Of a DNA stretch of 64,000 nucleotides, positions 24,386-37,300 are shown piece after piece (within the stretch, counting starts at the first letter, position 1; every line of letters begins with the position of its first letter). This stretch comes from Streptomyces sp. NBC_00247 (GTDB taxonomy: Bacteria > Actinomycetota > Actinomycetes > Streptomycetales > Streptomycetaceae), in assembly GCF_036188265.1 (NCBI RefSeq), contig NZ_CP108093.1, positions 682,001 through 746,000 of the forward strand, read 5' to 3'. The position numbers and the translations under genes are program-made. The notes under the pieces are model-generated. The model saw nothing but the letters and a program-made list of their open reading frames with translations, did not search any database and was not told the DNA's origin.

Positions 24386-27300
24386 CTAGTTAGTCGAATT
24401 CATTTCCGCAATAGCCTTTCCGACTTCCGCGAGAATACCAGGGAGGGCTATTTCTTCGTGCTTGACGGCGAGTTCGTGAAGGGTGATCGTGCCGCTGACG
24501 TGGGCTGCCCAGCGCCGCACGTCGCGCCGGTCCGCGTCCACCGTCCAGTCGGCGGCCCGGAAGAACACCAGGTCACCGTCGAACAGACCGTGCCGGTAAT
24601 TCAGAATCGCTCGTGCGTGCAGGAGGTACGTCTCCAGGACGGCTTCTGCCACGGCGTCGCCGACCCGTCCCAGGGCGCTCTCGCCGAGCTCCTCCCGTAC
24701 GAGCTCCAGGGCCCTGTCCCGGGCGTCCGGCGCCTGCGGATCGGGCAGCGCGTCCCCGAAGGTCTCGGCGAGGATCGCGTCCCGGCCCACCGTCTCCCCT
24801 CCCTCTCCGGGCGGTTGGGCCGGATAGGAGTCCAGTACGACGAGTTGCTCGACCCGGTCGCCGCGCTCCTGGAGGCGTACGGCGACCTCGTGGGCGAGGT
24901 GCCCGCCGGCCGACCAGCCGAGCAGCCGGTAGGGGCCGCTCGGCCGGATGCGGGTGATGTGCTCGACGTAGTGTCCGGCGAGCGCGTCGAGGGTCTCGTC
25001 CGCCAACACCCCGGTGAGGCCCGGCGACTGGAGGCCGTACACGGGCTGGCGGGGATCGAGGCCACCGAGCAGTCCGGCGTAGCACCAGCTCAGTCCGGCG
25101 CCCGGGGGCAGACAGAACAGAGGCGGCAGACTGCCTGCGGTGCGCAGCTCCAGCACGGGGCCGAGGCCGCCGGATTCGAGGTCGCGGCCGCCCAGCAGAG
25201 CGGCGAGGGCCGCCGGGGTCGGGGCGGCGAACACCGAGCGGACACCGATCTCGGCGCCGAGTGCGGCGCGGACCCGGTTGACCAGACGGGTCGCCGTGAG
25301 GGAATGGCCGCCGAGGTCGAAGAAGCTGTCGTCCACGCCGACCCTCTCCAGTCCGAGCACCTCGGCGAAGGCCGCGCACAGAGCCTGTTCGGTGGCGGTA
25401 CGCGCTTCCCGGCCACCGGCTGCGGCCTTGAGATCGGGGGCGGGCAGCGCCCTCCGGTCGAGCTTGCCGTTGGCGGTCAGCGGCAGTTCACCGAGGCGGA
25501 CGAAGGCTGACGGCACCATGTACGCGGGCAGCGCGGCCGAGGCCCGCTCGCGGAGCGCGGATTCCTCCGGAGGCGCCGCGGGGTCGACGGGGACCACGTA
25601 CGCGACGAGACGCTCCCCGCCCGGCCGGCCGCCGACCACGACCCTGGCGTGCGCGACGCCGGGAGCGGCGGCGAGCACGGACTCGATCTCGCCCGGCTCG
25701 ACGCGCAGTCCGCGGATCTTGACCTGGTCGTCGGTGCGGCCCAGGTACTCCAGCGCTCCGTCCTCCCGCCACCGCACGAGGTCGCCGGTGCGGTACATCC
25801 GAGCGCCGGGCCGGTCCGCGGTGAACGGGTCGGCGACGAACCGCTCCGCGGTGAGAGCCGGCCGACCGAGATAACCGCGCGCCAACTGCACTCCCGCCAG
25901 GTGAAGTTCACCGACGACACCGGGCGGGACCGGGCGCAGCGCACCGTCCAGGACGTAGAGACGGGTGTTGTGCACGGGCCGGCCGATCGGCACCGGAGCC
26001 CCGCCGGGGACGCAGTCCCAATGGGTGACGTCGACGGCCGCCTCGGTCGGCCCGTACAGATTGTGCACGGGTGCGCCGAGTACCTCGACCGCAAGGCCGG
26101 CACTCGCGCCCGGGAGCGCCTCGCCGCTGCACAGGACGCGGCGCAGCACTCCGGCGGCGCGGACGGCGGTGGAGTCCTGGAGGAACGCGTCCAGCATCGA
26201 GGGGACGAAGTGCGCGGTGGTGACCCTCTGGGCGGCGATGGTCTCGGCCAGGTAGGCGGGGTCGCGGTGGCCGTCCGGCTTGGCGACGACGATGGAGGAG
26301 CCGGTGAGCAGCGGCCAGAAGAACTCCCACACCGAGACGTCGAACCCGAACGGTGTCTTCTGCAGGACCCGGTCGTCGGACGTGAGGGCGTACCTGTCCT
26401 GTGCCCAGAGCAGCCGGTTGACGACGGCGGAGTGCGGGACCCCCACCCCCTTGGGGGTGCCGGTGGAGCCGGAGGTGAAGATGACGTAGGCGAGGTGGCC
26501 GGGGCGCAGCGGCGCCGCACGCTCACCGTCGGTGACGGGGTGGTGGGGCAGGGCCGCGAGTTCGCCTGCGGTGGCCGGGGCGTCGAGGACGATCGTGCGG
26601 ACCTCGCGGGCCGCGGCGCACGCGAGAACGGCGGGCCGGTCCTCGGCCGTGCGCCGGTCGGTGACCAGGCCGACAGCGCCCGCCGTACGGAGCATCGACT
26701 CGACCCGTTCCGGCGGGAGTTCGGGGTCCACCGGCAGGTAGGCGGCACCCGCCTTGAGTACGGCGAGGAGGCTGACGACGAGGTCCCGACCCCGGGACAT
26801 GGCGACGGCCACCGGCCGGTCGGGGCCCGCGCCCCGGTCCATGAGGAGGCGGGCCAGCCGGTTGGCGTCGGCGTGCAGCTCGGCGTAGGTGGTCACCGTC
26901 CACTCCGTACCCTGCCCGCCCGCCGGGTCGGGCGCGTGGTGTCGGAGGGCGACGGCCTCGGGCGACCGCGGCACGCGCTCCTCCAGGAGCGCGGTGAGCG
27001 TGGTGTCCGGGACGGGGTGCGCGGTGTCGTTCCAGGCGGTGAGAACCTGGTGCCGTTCGTCCTCGTCGATCAGGACGAGGTCCCGTACGGTCAGGTCGGG
27101 ATCGTCCGCGAAGGCGGCCAGAACCCGGCGGAGCCGGTTGCCGAGGCGGGCGGCGGCCCTGGGGGCGAGGAGGTCGGGGCGGTGGTCGAGGCGGAAGCGG
27201 AGCTGTTCGCCCGGAAGGCCGAGGAGGGTGACCGCGTAGTGGGTGGCGTCCCGCGCCTCCATGTCGGTGATCTCCACTCCGCCGGCGAGCTGCGGGGCGG

Positions 27301-28381
27301 TGGCCGCGTCGACCGGATAGTTCTCGAAGACCGTGGTGGTGTCGAAGAGATCCTGAAGGCCCGACCGGCTCTGAATTTCCGCGAGTTGCACGAACTGGTG
27401 ACCGGTGAGCGCGGACTGCCGGGCCTGGAGGCCGGTGAGGAGGTCAGAGAGCCGGTCCTCGGGCCTCCATGTCACCCGTACCGGGAGGGTGTTGATGAGC
27501 AGGCCGACCATGGTCTCGACGCCGGGCAGCTCGGGCGGGCGGCCGGAGACGGTGCCGCCGAAGACCACGTCGTCCCGGCCCAGGAGCTGCCCGAGGACGA
27601 GTCCCCAGGCACCCTGTACCAGGGTGTTGAGGGTCCAGCCCCGGCTGCGGGCCCGCGCGGTGAGGGCCCGTGTCTCGTCCCGGCTCAGCTCGACCGACAG
27701 GGTTTCGGGGAGAAGCGCCCCACCCTGCTCGGCGCCGGCGCCGAGCAGGGTGGGGCCGGTGAGGCCTGCCAGCTCGCGGGACCAGGCGGCGAGGGCGGCG
27801 GGGCGGTCCTGGCGGGCCAGCCAGGAGAGGTAGTCCCGGTAGGGAGTGACCCGGCGCATGCCCGTTTCGTCGCCGCCGCGCTCGTACAGCTCGAAGAGGT
27901 CGTCCAGCAGGACGGGCACGGACCAGCCGTCGAGCAGGATGTGGTGCAGGGTGATCAGCAGCCGGTGGGAACCGTCGGGCTGCCGGGCGAGGACGAAGCG
28001 GAGCAGGACGTCCTCGTCCAGCACGAATCGGCGTGCCCTTTCGGCTTCCCGCAGGGCGTCGAAGTCACCGGGTGTCCGGTCGGCCCCGGACCGGGCGTCC
28101 GAGAAGTCGACCTCCCTCCAAGGGATGTCGACCTCACTGCGGACGACCTGGACGGGCTGGTCCATGCCCTCGTGGACGAAGAGCGCCCGCAGGTTGGGGT
28201 GGCGGCGCAGGAGCGCTCCGACGGCGGTCCGCAGGCGCGCCGCGTCGAGGGGGCCGCGCAGCTCGACGGCGAGCTGCACGGTGTAGAGGTCCGGGCCTTC
28301 GTCCTCGTACAGGGCGTGGAACAGCAGCCCGGACTGCAACGACGACAGGGGCAGAACATCCTCTATCCGGCTCTGGGACAT
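24386..28381 (-). CDS. NRPS3: termination module C-A-T-TE (Ser)
   Basis: The predicted protein has 1331 residues. The C domain (about 5-440) has an intact HHILLDG and an N-terminal [19 protein letters not shown], typical of domains that accept a donor ending in a D-residue. That fits the epimerisation domain at the end of NRPS2. The A domain (about 460-970) gives the by-eye code DVWHLSLVDK, a standard Ser code. The carrier Ser is in [11 protein letters not shown] (about 1028). The thioesterase (about 1090-1331) has the elbow GWSAGG (about 1157) and should release or cyclise the heptapeptide. The start ATG 28381 lies two bases after the NRPS2 stop. It lacks an N-terminal docking extension. Confidence 0.95.
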   Translation of the reverse strand: MSQSRIEDVLPLSSLQSGLLFHALYEDEGPDLYTVQLAVELRGPLDAARLRTAVGALLRRHPNLRALFVHEGMDQPVQVVRSEVDIPWREVDFSDARSGADRTPGDFDALREAERARRFVLDEDVLLRFVLARQPDGSHRLLITLHHILLDGWSVPVLLDDLFELYERGGDETGMRRVTPYRDYLSWLARQDRPAALAAWSRELAGLTGPTLLGAGAEQGGALLPETLSVELSRDETRALTARARSRGWTLNTLVQGAWGLVLGQLLGRDDVVFGGTVSGRPPELPGVETMVGLLINTLPVRVTWRPEDRLSDLLTGLQARQSALTGHQFVQLAEIQSRSGLQDLFDTTTVFENYPVDAATAPQLAGGVEITDMEARDATHYAVTLLGLPGEQLRFRLDHRPDLLAPRAAARLGNRLRRVLAAFADDPDLTVRDLVLIDEDERHQVLTAWNDTAHPVPDTTLTALLEERVPRSPEAVALRHHAPDPAGGQGTEWTVTTYAELHADANRLARLLMDRGAGPDRPVAVAMSRGRDLVVSLLAVLKAGAAYLPVDPELPPERVESMLRTAGAVGLVTDRRTAEDRPAVLACAAAREVRTIVLDAPATAGELAALPHHPVTDGERAAPLRPGHLAYVIFTSGSTGTPKGVGVPHSAVVNRLLWAQDRYALTSDDRVLQKTPFGFDVSVWEFFWPLLTGSSIVVAKPDGHRDPAYLAETIAAQRVTTAHFVPSMLDAFLQDSTAVRAAGVLRRVLCSGEALPGASAGLAVEVLGAPVHNLYGPTEAAVDVTHWDCVPGGAPVPIGRPVHNTRLYVLDGALRPVPPGVVGELHLAGVQLARGYLGRPALTAERFVADPFTADRPGARMYRTGDLVRWREDGALEYLGRTDDQVKIRGLRVEPGEIESVLAAAPGVAHARVVVGGRPGGERLVAYVVPVDPAAPPEESALRERASAALPAYMVPSAFVRLGELPLTANGKLDRRALPAPDLKAAAGGREARTATEQALCAAFAEVLGLERVGVDDSFFDLGGHSLTATRLVNRVRAALGAEIGVRSVFAAPTPAALAALLGGRDLESGGLGPVLELRTAGSLPPLFCLPPGAGLSWCYAGLLGGLDPRQPVYGLQSPGLTGVLADETLDALAGHYVEHITRIRPSGPYRLLGWSAGGHLAHEVAVRLQERGDRVEQLVVLDSYPAQPPGEGGETVGRDAILAETFGDALPDPQAPDARDRALELVREELGESALGRVGDAVAEAVLETYLLHARAILNYRHGLFDGDLVFFRAADWTVDADRRDVRRWAAHVSGTITLHELAVKHEEIALPGILAEVGKAIAEMNSTN

Positions 28382-28383
28382 CG

Positions 28384-31300
28384 TCACTTCCTCAGCTTCG
28401 CTTCGAGCAGGTCGATGTGGTGCTGGGTGAGGGGGACCAGGGAGAGGTCCGAGGGAGTGAGTCCTCCGGCGTCCGGGTTCTCGGCATGCGCGACGAGCGC
28501 TCCCAGCGCCTGGCGCCACAGCCCCGCCAGCCCGGCCACCCGGGCCTCGGTGAACAGGGCACCCGGCCAGGAGAGCGCGGCCCGCAACCGAGGGCCCTCC
28601 ACCGTGTCCCGGGTGGCCGCGTTGATCTCCAGCACATGGGCGAACGGCAACTCCGCCTCACCCACACCCGAGCCCGCGTCACTCACCGAAGTCCAGTACT
28701 CCCCGCCGCCCTCACCCGAATCGGCCGCGAACCGGCCCAGATAGTTGAAGCCCACCAACGGCGCCGCCGAACCCCCCAGCACCGCACCCGTCTCCGCGTT
28801 CAGATACCGCAACAGACCGAACCCCAGACCCTGATCGGGCACCGCCCGCATCTGCTCCTTCACCTGCTTCAACGCACCGCCCACCTCCGGACCCGCCGCC
28901 GCGACCTCGGCCCAGCCCAACGGCCCCGGATCGACCCGCACCGGATACATGCTGGTGAACCAGCCCACCGTCCGCGACAGATCGTGCCCCGCACCCAGCA
29001 GATCCTCATGCCGCCCGTGACCCTCCACGTCCAGCAGCACACCCCCCTCCGCGAACTCCGGAGCCCACTGCCGCAACGCCAACGCCAACGCCGTCAACAA
29101 CACGTCGTTCACCCCCGCCCGGAACACCGACGGCACCGTCGTCAGCAACTTCTCCGTCTCCCCCACCGAAAGATCGAGATCGACCGACCGGGCGGTCCCC
29201 AGGGTGTCTTCGACGGGGTCCAGCGGACGGGCGCCCAGAGGTGCGGATGATCCGGCCACCACGGCCTTCCAGTAGGGAAGTTGACTGGTCCAGCGGTCCT
29301 GTTCCGACGCCTCGGACAGTGCGGTGGCCCACCCCCGGAACGAGGTCCCCACCGGATCCAGCCCGACCGCACGCCCCTCCACCACCGCCCCGTACGCGGC
29401 AGCCAGATCCGGCAACAACACCCGCCACGACACCCCGTCCACCACCAAGTGATGCACCACCAGCAACAACCGGCCGTCCACCCCGGCCCCCCGGTCGAAC
29501 CACACCAACCGAGCCATCACCCCCCGCTCCGGATCCAGCCCCCCACGAGCGACCGCCGCCTCCCGCTCCACCACCCCCGCCACGGCATCCGCGTCCAGCC
29601 CCACCACATCCACCCGACGCACCCACTCACCGGCCCGCACACCACCCGCCGCCGGCACCTCCAACGACCACCGGCCCCCCGCACCACGCCCCAACCGCAT
29701 ACGCAACACGTCATGGTGATCCACCACCGCCACGAAAGCCGCCACCAGATCCGACAGCACCACACCCGACGGCACCGGCACCACGTACGACTGGTTGAAC
29801 TCCCGCACCGGACCACCACCCAACCGGAACCACTCCATGATCGGAGTCACCGGCACCACACCCACACCCACACGCCCGGCCGCCTCACCCGCACCGAGAC
29901 CACCCGCCACCGCCGCCAACTCCCGGACCGTCCGACGCTCGAACACATCCCGCGCGGTGAAGACCAACCCCGCCCGCCGCGCCCGACTGACCAACTGGAT
30001 CGACGCGATCGAATCACCACCCAGATCGAAGAACCCCTCATCGACGCCCACCCGCTCCAGACCCAGCACCCCCGCGAACACCTCGCGCAGCAACTCCTCC
30101 CGCGCGGAGACCGGGGTGGTCGGCTCCGAATCCTTCGCTGCGGAGGGAAGTCCGGGAGCGGGCAGGGCCTTCCTGTCGAGCTTGCCGTTCACGGTCAGCG
30201 GCAGCGCGTCCATGGTCACGAAGGCGGACGGCACCATGTACGCGGGCAGCCTGGCCGCGGCGTACTCTCCCAACTGCGCCGGATCGCCCACCACATAGGC
30301 GACGATCCGCTTGGCGCCCGGCCGGTCCTCACGGACGAGGACGCTCGCTTGCGAGACCTGCGGGTGCGAGGCGAGTACGGCCTCGATCTCGGCGGGCTCG
30401 ATGCGGAACCCCCGGATCTTGACCTGGTCGTCCGCCCGGCCCACGTACTCCAGAGCCCCGTCCCGGGTCCACCGCACCACATCGCCCGTCCGGTACATAC
30501 GCGTACCCGGAACCCCGAACGGATCCGCCGGGAACCGCTCCGCGGACAACCCCGCGCGCCCCAGGTAACCGTGCGCCACACCCGTTCCGGCCAGATACAA
30601 CTCACCGGAGACCCCCGGCGCCACCAGGCGCAAACCCGCGTCGAGAACGTACGCGCGCATCCCGGCGAGCGGCCGGCCGATCGGGACGGAGCTACCGGGC
30701 TTCCGGTCGGCGGGGAACGGCCAGGCCGTGGCGAACGTGGTCGTCTCGGTCGGGCCGTAGACGTTCACCAGTCGCAGGTCCGGGCAGACCCGCCGCGCGA
30801 GGTCCGCCGCACCGATGTCGGCCGCCTCTCCCCCGAACCACACCTCGCGCAGCCCGGTCAGCGCGTCGGGGGCCTCCCGCACCAGCGCGTTGAAGAGCGC
30901 CGACGTCATGAACACCGTGGTCACGCCGTGCCGGGTCACGGCGTTCCGCAACTCCTGCGGACCCAGTTGGCCCCCGGCGGCCACGACCACGCGGCCGCCG
31001 CGCAGCAGCGGGGCCCACATCTCGTAGGTGGAGGCGTCGAAGGCGTGCGAAGAGTGCATCAGCACCCGCTCGTGCGCCGATCCGTCGAACGACGGGTCCA
31101 GGGCCAGGTCCGCCACGTTGCCGTGACTGACCACGACGCCCTTGGGCAGACCCGTCGTACCGGAGGTGTACATCACGTACGCGACCTGCTCGGCCGGGAA
31201 CGCGGGGCCGGTCAGGGCCGTGGCCGGCAGGGCGGCCACCTCGGCGGCGACCTCGCCGAGGACCACGCAGCTCGTCTCGGCCGCCAGGCCCTCCGGGAGT

Positions 31301-34300
31301 TCGGCGCGGTCGGTGAGCAGGAGGGGGGCCTGTGCGTCCCGGACGATCCAGCTCAGCCGCTCCGCGGGATGGGCGTCGTGCAGCGGTACGTAGAATCCGC
31401 CCGCCTTCACGACCGCCAACTCCGCCACGACCAGGTCAACCGAACGGTCCAGGAGCAGTGCCACCGGCGTCCCCGCGGTCACCCCCCGCCCTCGCAGGTA
31501 GTGCGCCCACTGGTGGGACCGGGCGTCGAGCTGCGCGTACGTCAGAGACTCTCCGTCGCCGACGACGGCCGGCGCCCCCGGCGTCGAGGCGACCTGGCGG
31601 GCCAGGAGCTCGGGGAGGGAGGAACGGGGGGCGGTGCGCGGTCCCGTTCCCCACCGGTCGAGGTGGAGAGCGGTCTCCGCCGGGTCCAGCAGTTCCAGGG
31701 TACCGACGCGGCGGCCGGGGTCGGCCGCCACCTGGGCGAGCACCCGGCCGAAGCGCGCGCCGAGCGCGAGGACCGTCTCCGCGTCGAACAGGTCCTGGGC
31801 GTACTCCACTTCACCCGTGAGTCCGGCAGGCCGCCCCTCGGCGTCGAAGTCCGGGGCCAGCCCGAACGACAGGTCGAACTTGGCGACCGCGCTGCTCACC
31901 TCCTCGACGGAAGGGGTGATGCCGGGCAGGTCCAGGTCGGGTTCGGCGGTGTTCTGGAGGGTCAGCATGACCTGGAAGAGGGGGTGCCGGGCGAGCGAGC
32001 GCTCGGGGTTGAGGACCTCCACGAGCCGGTCGAAGGGCACGTCCTGGTGGGCGAAGGCGGACAGGTCAGCCTCCTTCACCCGGTCGAGGAGTTCGGCGAA
32101 GGTCGGATCACCCGACACGTCGGTCCGCAGGACCAGGGTGTTGACGAAGAAGCCGACCAGGTCATCCAGGGCGTCGTCGGTACGGCCCGCGACCCCGGTC
32201 CCGAGCGGGATGTCCGTACCGGCCCCCAGACGCGAGAAGAGTGCCGCGAGCGCGGCCTGGAGAACCATGAAGAGGCTCGTTCCGGTGTCCTGGGCGAGCA
32301 CGGACAGCCGGGCGAGCGTGTCCGCGTCGAGCCGCCACGGAACCCGGCCGCCCCGGTAGGAGGCGACGGCGGGGCGGGTACGGTCGGTGGGCAGCTCCAG
32401 CGCCTCCGGCAGGCCGGCCAGGGTCTGCCGCCAGTAGGCGATCTGTTCGCTCATGGCGCTGTCGGGGTCGTCCTCGGTGCCGAGGGTCTCGCGCTGCCAG
32501 AGGGCGTAGTCGGCGTACTGGACCGGAAGGGCCGGCAGTTCCTCGCCCAGGTAGGCGCTCCGCAGGTCGCGCATCAGCGGCGCGAGGGACCATCCGTCGC
32601 CCGCGATGTGGTGCAGCACCACCAGGAGTACGTGATCCTCCGGCCCGATCACGAACAGCGAGGCGCGCACGGGCACTTCGCGCGCGAGGTCGAATCCACG
32701 CACCGACTCGGCGACGAGGGCGGCTGCCAGCTCCGACTCGTCCGTTTCGCACACCGGGAGGGAGATGCCTGCGGTGTCCAGTACGAGCTGGCGGGGACGT
32801 CCGTCGGTCTCGGGGAAGACCGTCCGCAACGCCTCATGACGCACCGTCACCCGCTCCAGCGCGGACCGCAGCAAAACCGCGTCCAACGGCCCCCGCAACC
32901 GGACCGCCAACGGAATGTTGTACATGCCCCCCTGACTGTCGAGCCGGTCCAAGAACCACAACCGCTGCTGCGCGAACGACAACGGCACCACCTCCGGCCG
33001 CACCACCGGCCGCACCGGCTCCCGCACCACCACACCAGCAGCACCCTCCAACCGCAGAGCCAGACCCGCCACCGTCGGCGCCTCGAACACCGCACGCACA
33101 TCCAACTCACAACGCAACACCGACCGGACCCGGCTCACCAAACGCGTGGCCAGCAACGAATGCCCACCCAGCTCGAAGAACCCGTCATCGATCCCGACCC
33201 GCTCCACACCCAAAACCTCGGCGAAAATCCCGCACAACGCCACCTCACGCGCCGAACGAGGCCCACGCCCACCACCCACCACCCACTCCGGCACCGGCAA
33301 CGAACGCCGGTCCAACTTCCCGCTCGCCGTCAGCGGCAACTCCTCCAACACCACAAAAGCCGAAGGAACCATGTACCCCGGAAGCCGAGAAGCCGCGTAA
33401 TCCGCCAACCCCTCCACCCCACCCACCACATACGCCACCAACCGCTTCTCACCCGGCCGGTCCTCACGCACCACCACCGCCGCCCGCGACACACCCGCAC
33501 ACCCCGCGAGCACCGCCTCGACCTCACCCGGCTCGATCCGGAAACCACGGATCTTCACCTGATCATCAGCCCGCCCCACGAACTCCAACGTCCCGTCCGC
33601 ACACCACCGCACCACATCCCCGGTCCGGTACATACGCGCCCCCACACCCCCGAACGGACACGCCACGAACCGCTCGGCCGTCAACCCCGCACGCCCCACA
33701 TACCCACGCCCCACACCCACACCCGCGACGTACAACTCCCCCGCCACACCAACCGGCACCACCCGCAACCACTCGTCCAGCACGAACACCTCCGTACCCG
33801 ACACCGGACGACCGATCCCCACAACACCCGAACCGTCCACCCGGCCCATCACCGAGTACACCGCCGTCTCCGTCGGCCCGTACCCGTTGGTCACGCTCTG
33901 CGCCACCGCACCCAACCGCGACGCCAACGAAGCCGAAACCGCCTCACCCCCCATCAGCACCCGCACACCCGCCAACGACTCCGGGACCTCAGCCACCAAC
34001 GACTCCCAGAACGTAGGCGTGGCCTGCATGAACGTCGCCCCCGACGCCACCACCAACGCCCCCAGCCGCACCGGGTCCAACACCACATCCCGCTCCACCA
34101 GCACCAACCGCGCACCCGCCAGCAACGGAACAAAAATCTCCACATTCGAAATATCGAACCCGAACGTCGTCACCGCCACGAACCGGTCCGCCACCGACAC
34201 CCCGAACCGCGCCCCCATGTCCGCCAACACGTTCTCCAGACCACCCCGGGTCACCCCCACACCCTTCGGCCGACCCGTCGAACCCGACGTGTACAACACA

Positions 34301-37300
34301 TACGCCAGACAATCAGCCGACACCTCAGCGAACTCCACACCCGAAGGAACCCGCTCACCCTCCAAACCACCCGGACCATCCAGCAGCAACACCCCCTCCA
34401 CCCAAGGAAGCCGCCCCACCACCTCAACCGAAGAGATCACACAATCCGGCGCCGCATCCTCCAGCACGAACGCCACCCGATCCGCCGGCAACGCCGGATC
34501 CACCGGAACGAACGCCGCACCCGCCTTCACCACCGCCCACAACGCCACCACCAGATCCAACGACCGCGACAACGCCACAGCCACCAACCGATCAGGCCCC
34601 ACACCCCGACCCACCAACACCCGCGCCAGACGATCCGCACGAGCACCCAACTCCCCATACGTCAAAGACTCCCCACCACACACCACCGCCACCGCACCCG
34701 GCGACTCCACCACCCACCGCTCGAACCGCTCCACCAGACCCGCACCACCCACCACAGGCCCACCACGACCCCACTCCGCCAACAACCCACGCTCCGCACC
34801 ACCCACCACATCCAACTCACCCACACACACATCAGGACGAGCGGCGAGGAGTTCGAGAGTGCGGGCCAGCCGACCGCAGAGGGCGGCGACCGTCTCCTGG
34901 TCGAAGAGGTCGAGGGCGTAGTCGACGTCGCCCTCGATGCCGGCCGGGCGGCCGTCCGCGTCAAAGGTCTCGCGGAGGTCGAAGGAGAGGTCGAACTTGG
35001 CGACGGTGCCCGCGATCTCCTCGACCGAGAGGCTGAGGCCGGGCAGGTTCAGCTCGGGTTCGGCGGTGTTCTGGAGGAGCAGCAGCACCTGGAAGAGCGG
35101 GTGCCTGGAGAGCGAGCGCTCCGGGTTGAGGACCTCCACCAGCCGCTCGAACGGCACGTCCTGGTGCGCGAAGGCCGACAGGTCCGACTCCCGCACCCGC
35201 GCGACGAGTTCACGGAAGGTCGGGTTCCCGGACACGTCCGTCCGCAGGACCAGCGTGTTGACGAAGAAGCCGACCAGGTCGTCCAGGGCGTCGTCGGTGC
35301 GCCCGGCGACTGCCGTGCCGAGGGGGATGTCGGTGCCGGCGCCGAGCCGGGAGAAGAGGGCCGCGAGCGCGGCCTGGAGCACCATGAAGACACTCGCCCC
35401 CGAGGTGCGCGCCAGCTCGGCGAGTGCGGCGTGGCTGTGTGCGTCCAGGCGCCAGCCGATCCTGCCTCCCCGATAGGAGGCGAGGGCGGGGCGGGGGCGG
35501 TCGGCCGGCAGCTCCAGTACCTCCGGAAGGTCCGCCAACCGTTCCTTCCAGTAGGAGAGTTGTTTCACGACAACGCTCTGCTGGTCGTCCTCCGACCCCA
35601 GTACTTCGCGCTGCCACAGGGCGTAGTCCGGGTACTGCACCGAAAGCGGGGCGAGTTCCCGCCCCAGGTAGGCCGTCTCCAGGTCCCGCATCAGCGGCGC
35701 GAGCGACCAACCGTCGGCGGCGATGTGGTGCAGCACGACCAGCAGGACGTGGGTACGGTCGTCCAGGGCGAAGAGCGTGGCCCGCACCGGAGGCCGCCCG
35801 GTGAGGTCGAAGGGGGCTTGCGCCTCCGTCTCCAGGGCCTCCCGCAGCGCACCGCCGTCGGTCACCTCGCGTACGGCGAAGGGCACTTCGGCCGTGGCGC
35901 GGATGTGCTGGCGAGGCTGTCCGTCGGCGTCGGGGAACACGGTCCGCAGGGACTCGTGGCGTGCCGCCACCGCTTCCAGCGCGGACCTCAGCGCCCGTAC
36001 GTCGAGGTCTCCTTCGAGCCGGATCGCGAGGGGGATGTTGTACGTCCCGCCCGGGACGCCCAGGCGGTCCAGGAACCACAGCCGTCGCTGGGCGAACGAC
36101 AGCGGAACGGTCTCCGGCCGTTCCCTCGCCTCCAGTGCCGCCCTGGCGGTGTCCGCGCCGGCCAGCACGCGGGCGAGCCCGGCGACCGTGGGGTGCTCGA
36201 ACACGGTACGGATCGCGAGTTCCGCGTCGAGGGCGGTACGGATGCGGCTGACCAGTCGGGTGGCGAGCAGGGAGTGCCCGCCCAGCTCGAAGAAGTTGTC
36301 GTCGACGGTGACCTTCGGGGCACCCAGGACATCGGCGAAGACCTGGCAGAGGATCTCCTCCTGCGGGGTGCGCGGTCGGCGCCCGGCGGCGGCCGGGGCG
36401 GACGTCCCCTCGAAGACCGGGACGGGAAGCGCCTTCCTGTCGAGCTTGCCGTTGCCGGTGACGGGCAGCGTGTCCAGGGCGACGAACGCGGAGGGCACCA
36501 TGTAGGCGGGGAGGCGGGCCGCCGCGTACTCACGCATCCCGTCCGTGTCACCGGCGACGACGTACGCGACGAGCTGCTGGTCGCCGGGGCGGTCCTCGCG
36601 GACCACGACGGCCACCTGGGCACTGCCCGTCCGGTCCGCGAGGACCGTCTCGATCTCGCCGAGCTCGATGCGGTAGCCGCGGATCTTCACCTGGTCGTCC
36701 GTGCGGCCGGCGAACTCGAGGGTGCCGTCGGAGCGCCACCGGACCATGTCACCGGTGCGGTACATCCGGGTGCCCTCCGCTCCGAAGGGGTTGGCCACGA
36801 ATCGGCCGGAGGTGAGCGCGGACCGTCCGGCGTAGCCGCGGGCCACACAGGTTCCGGCCACGTACAGCTCACCCACGACACCGGGCGGAACCGGGCGCAG
36901 GGCGGTGTCCAGGACGTACACCCGCGAGTTCCACATGGGCGTGCCCAGCGAGAGGATCTCGGCGGGAATCTCGTCCTCGGGCTCCACGGTGAACGCGGTG
37001 CAGCCGACGGTGGTCTCGGTCGGGCCGTACTCGTTGACGACGCGCACGCCGGGATGACCTGCGCGCCAGTGGTCGAGGCGGGCGCCGGAGAGCGGTTCGC
37101 CGCCGAGGACGAGTTCGGCCGTCGGAGAGTAGGCGGCCGGCAGCTCCTCCAGGAGGGCGAGATGGCTGGGGGTGCCCTTGAGGAAGGCGACGCCGCCGGC
37201 CGGGACGGGTGCCTCCGGATCGGGGCCGCCGCCGGAGAACCGGGTCAGATGCACGCTGCCTCCGCTGATCAGGGGCGCGTACAGGCCGGTGACGGTGAGG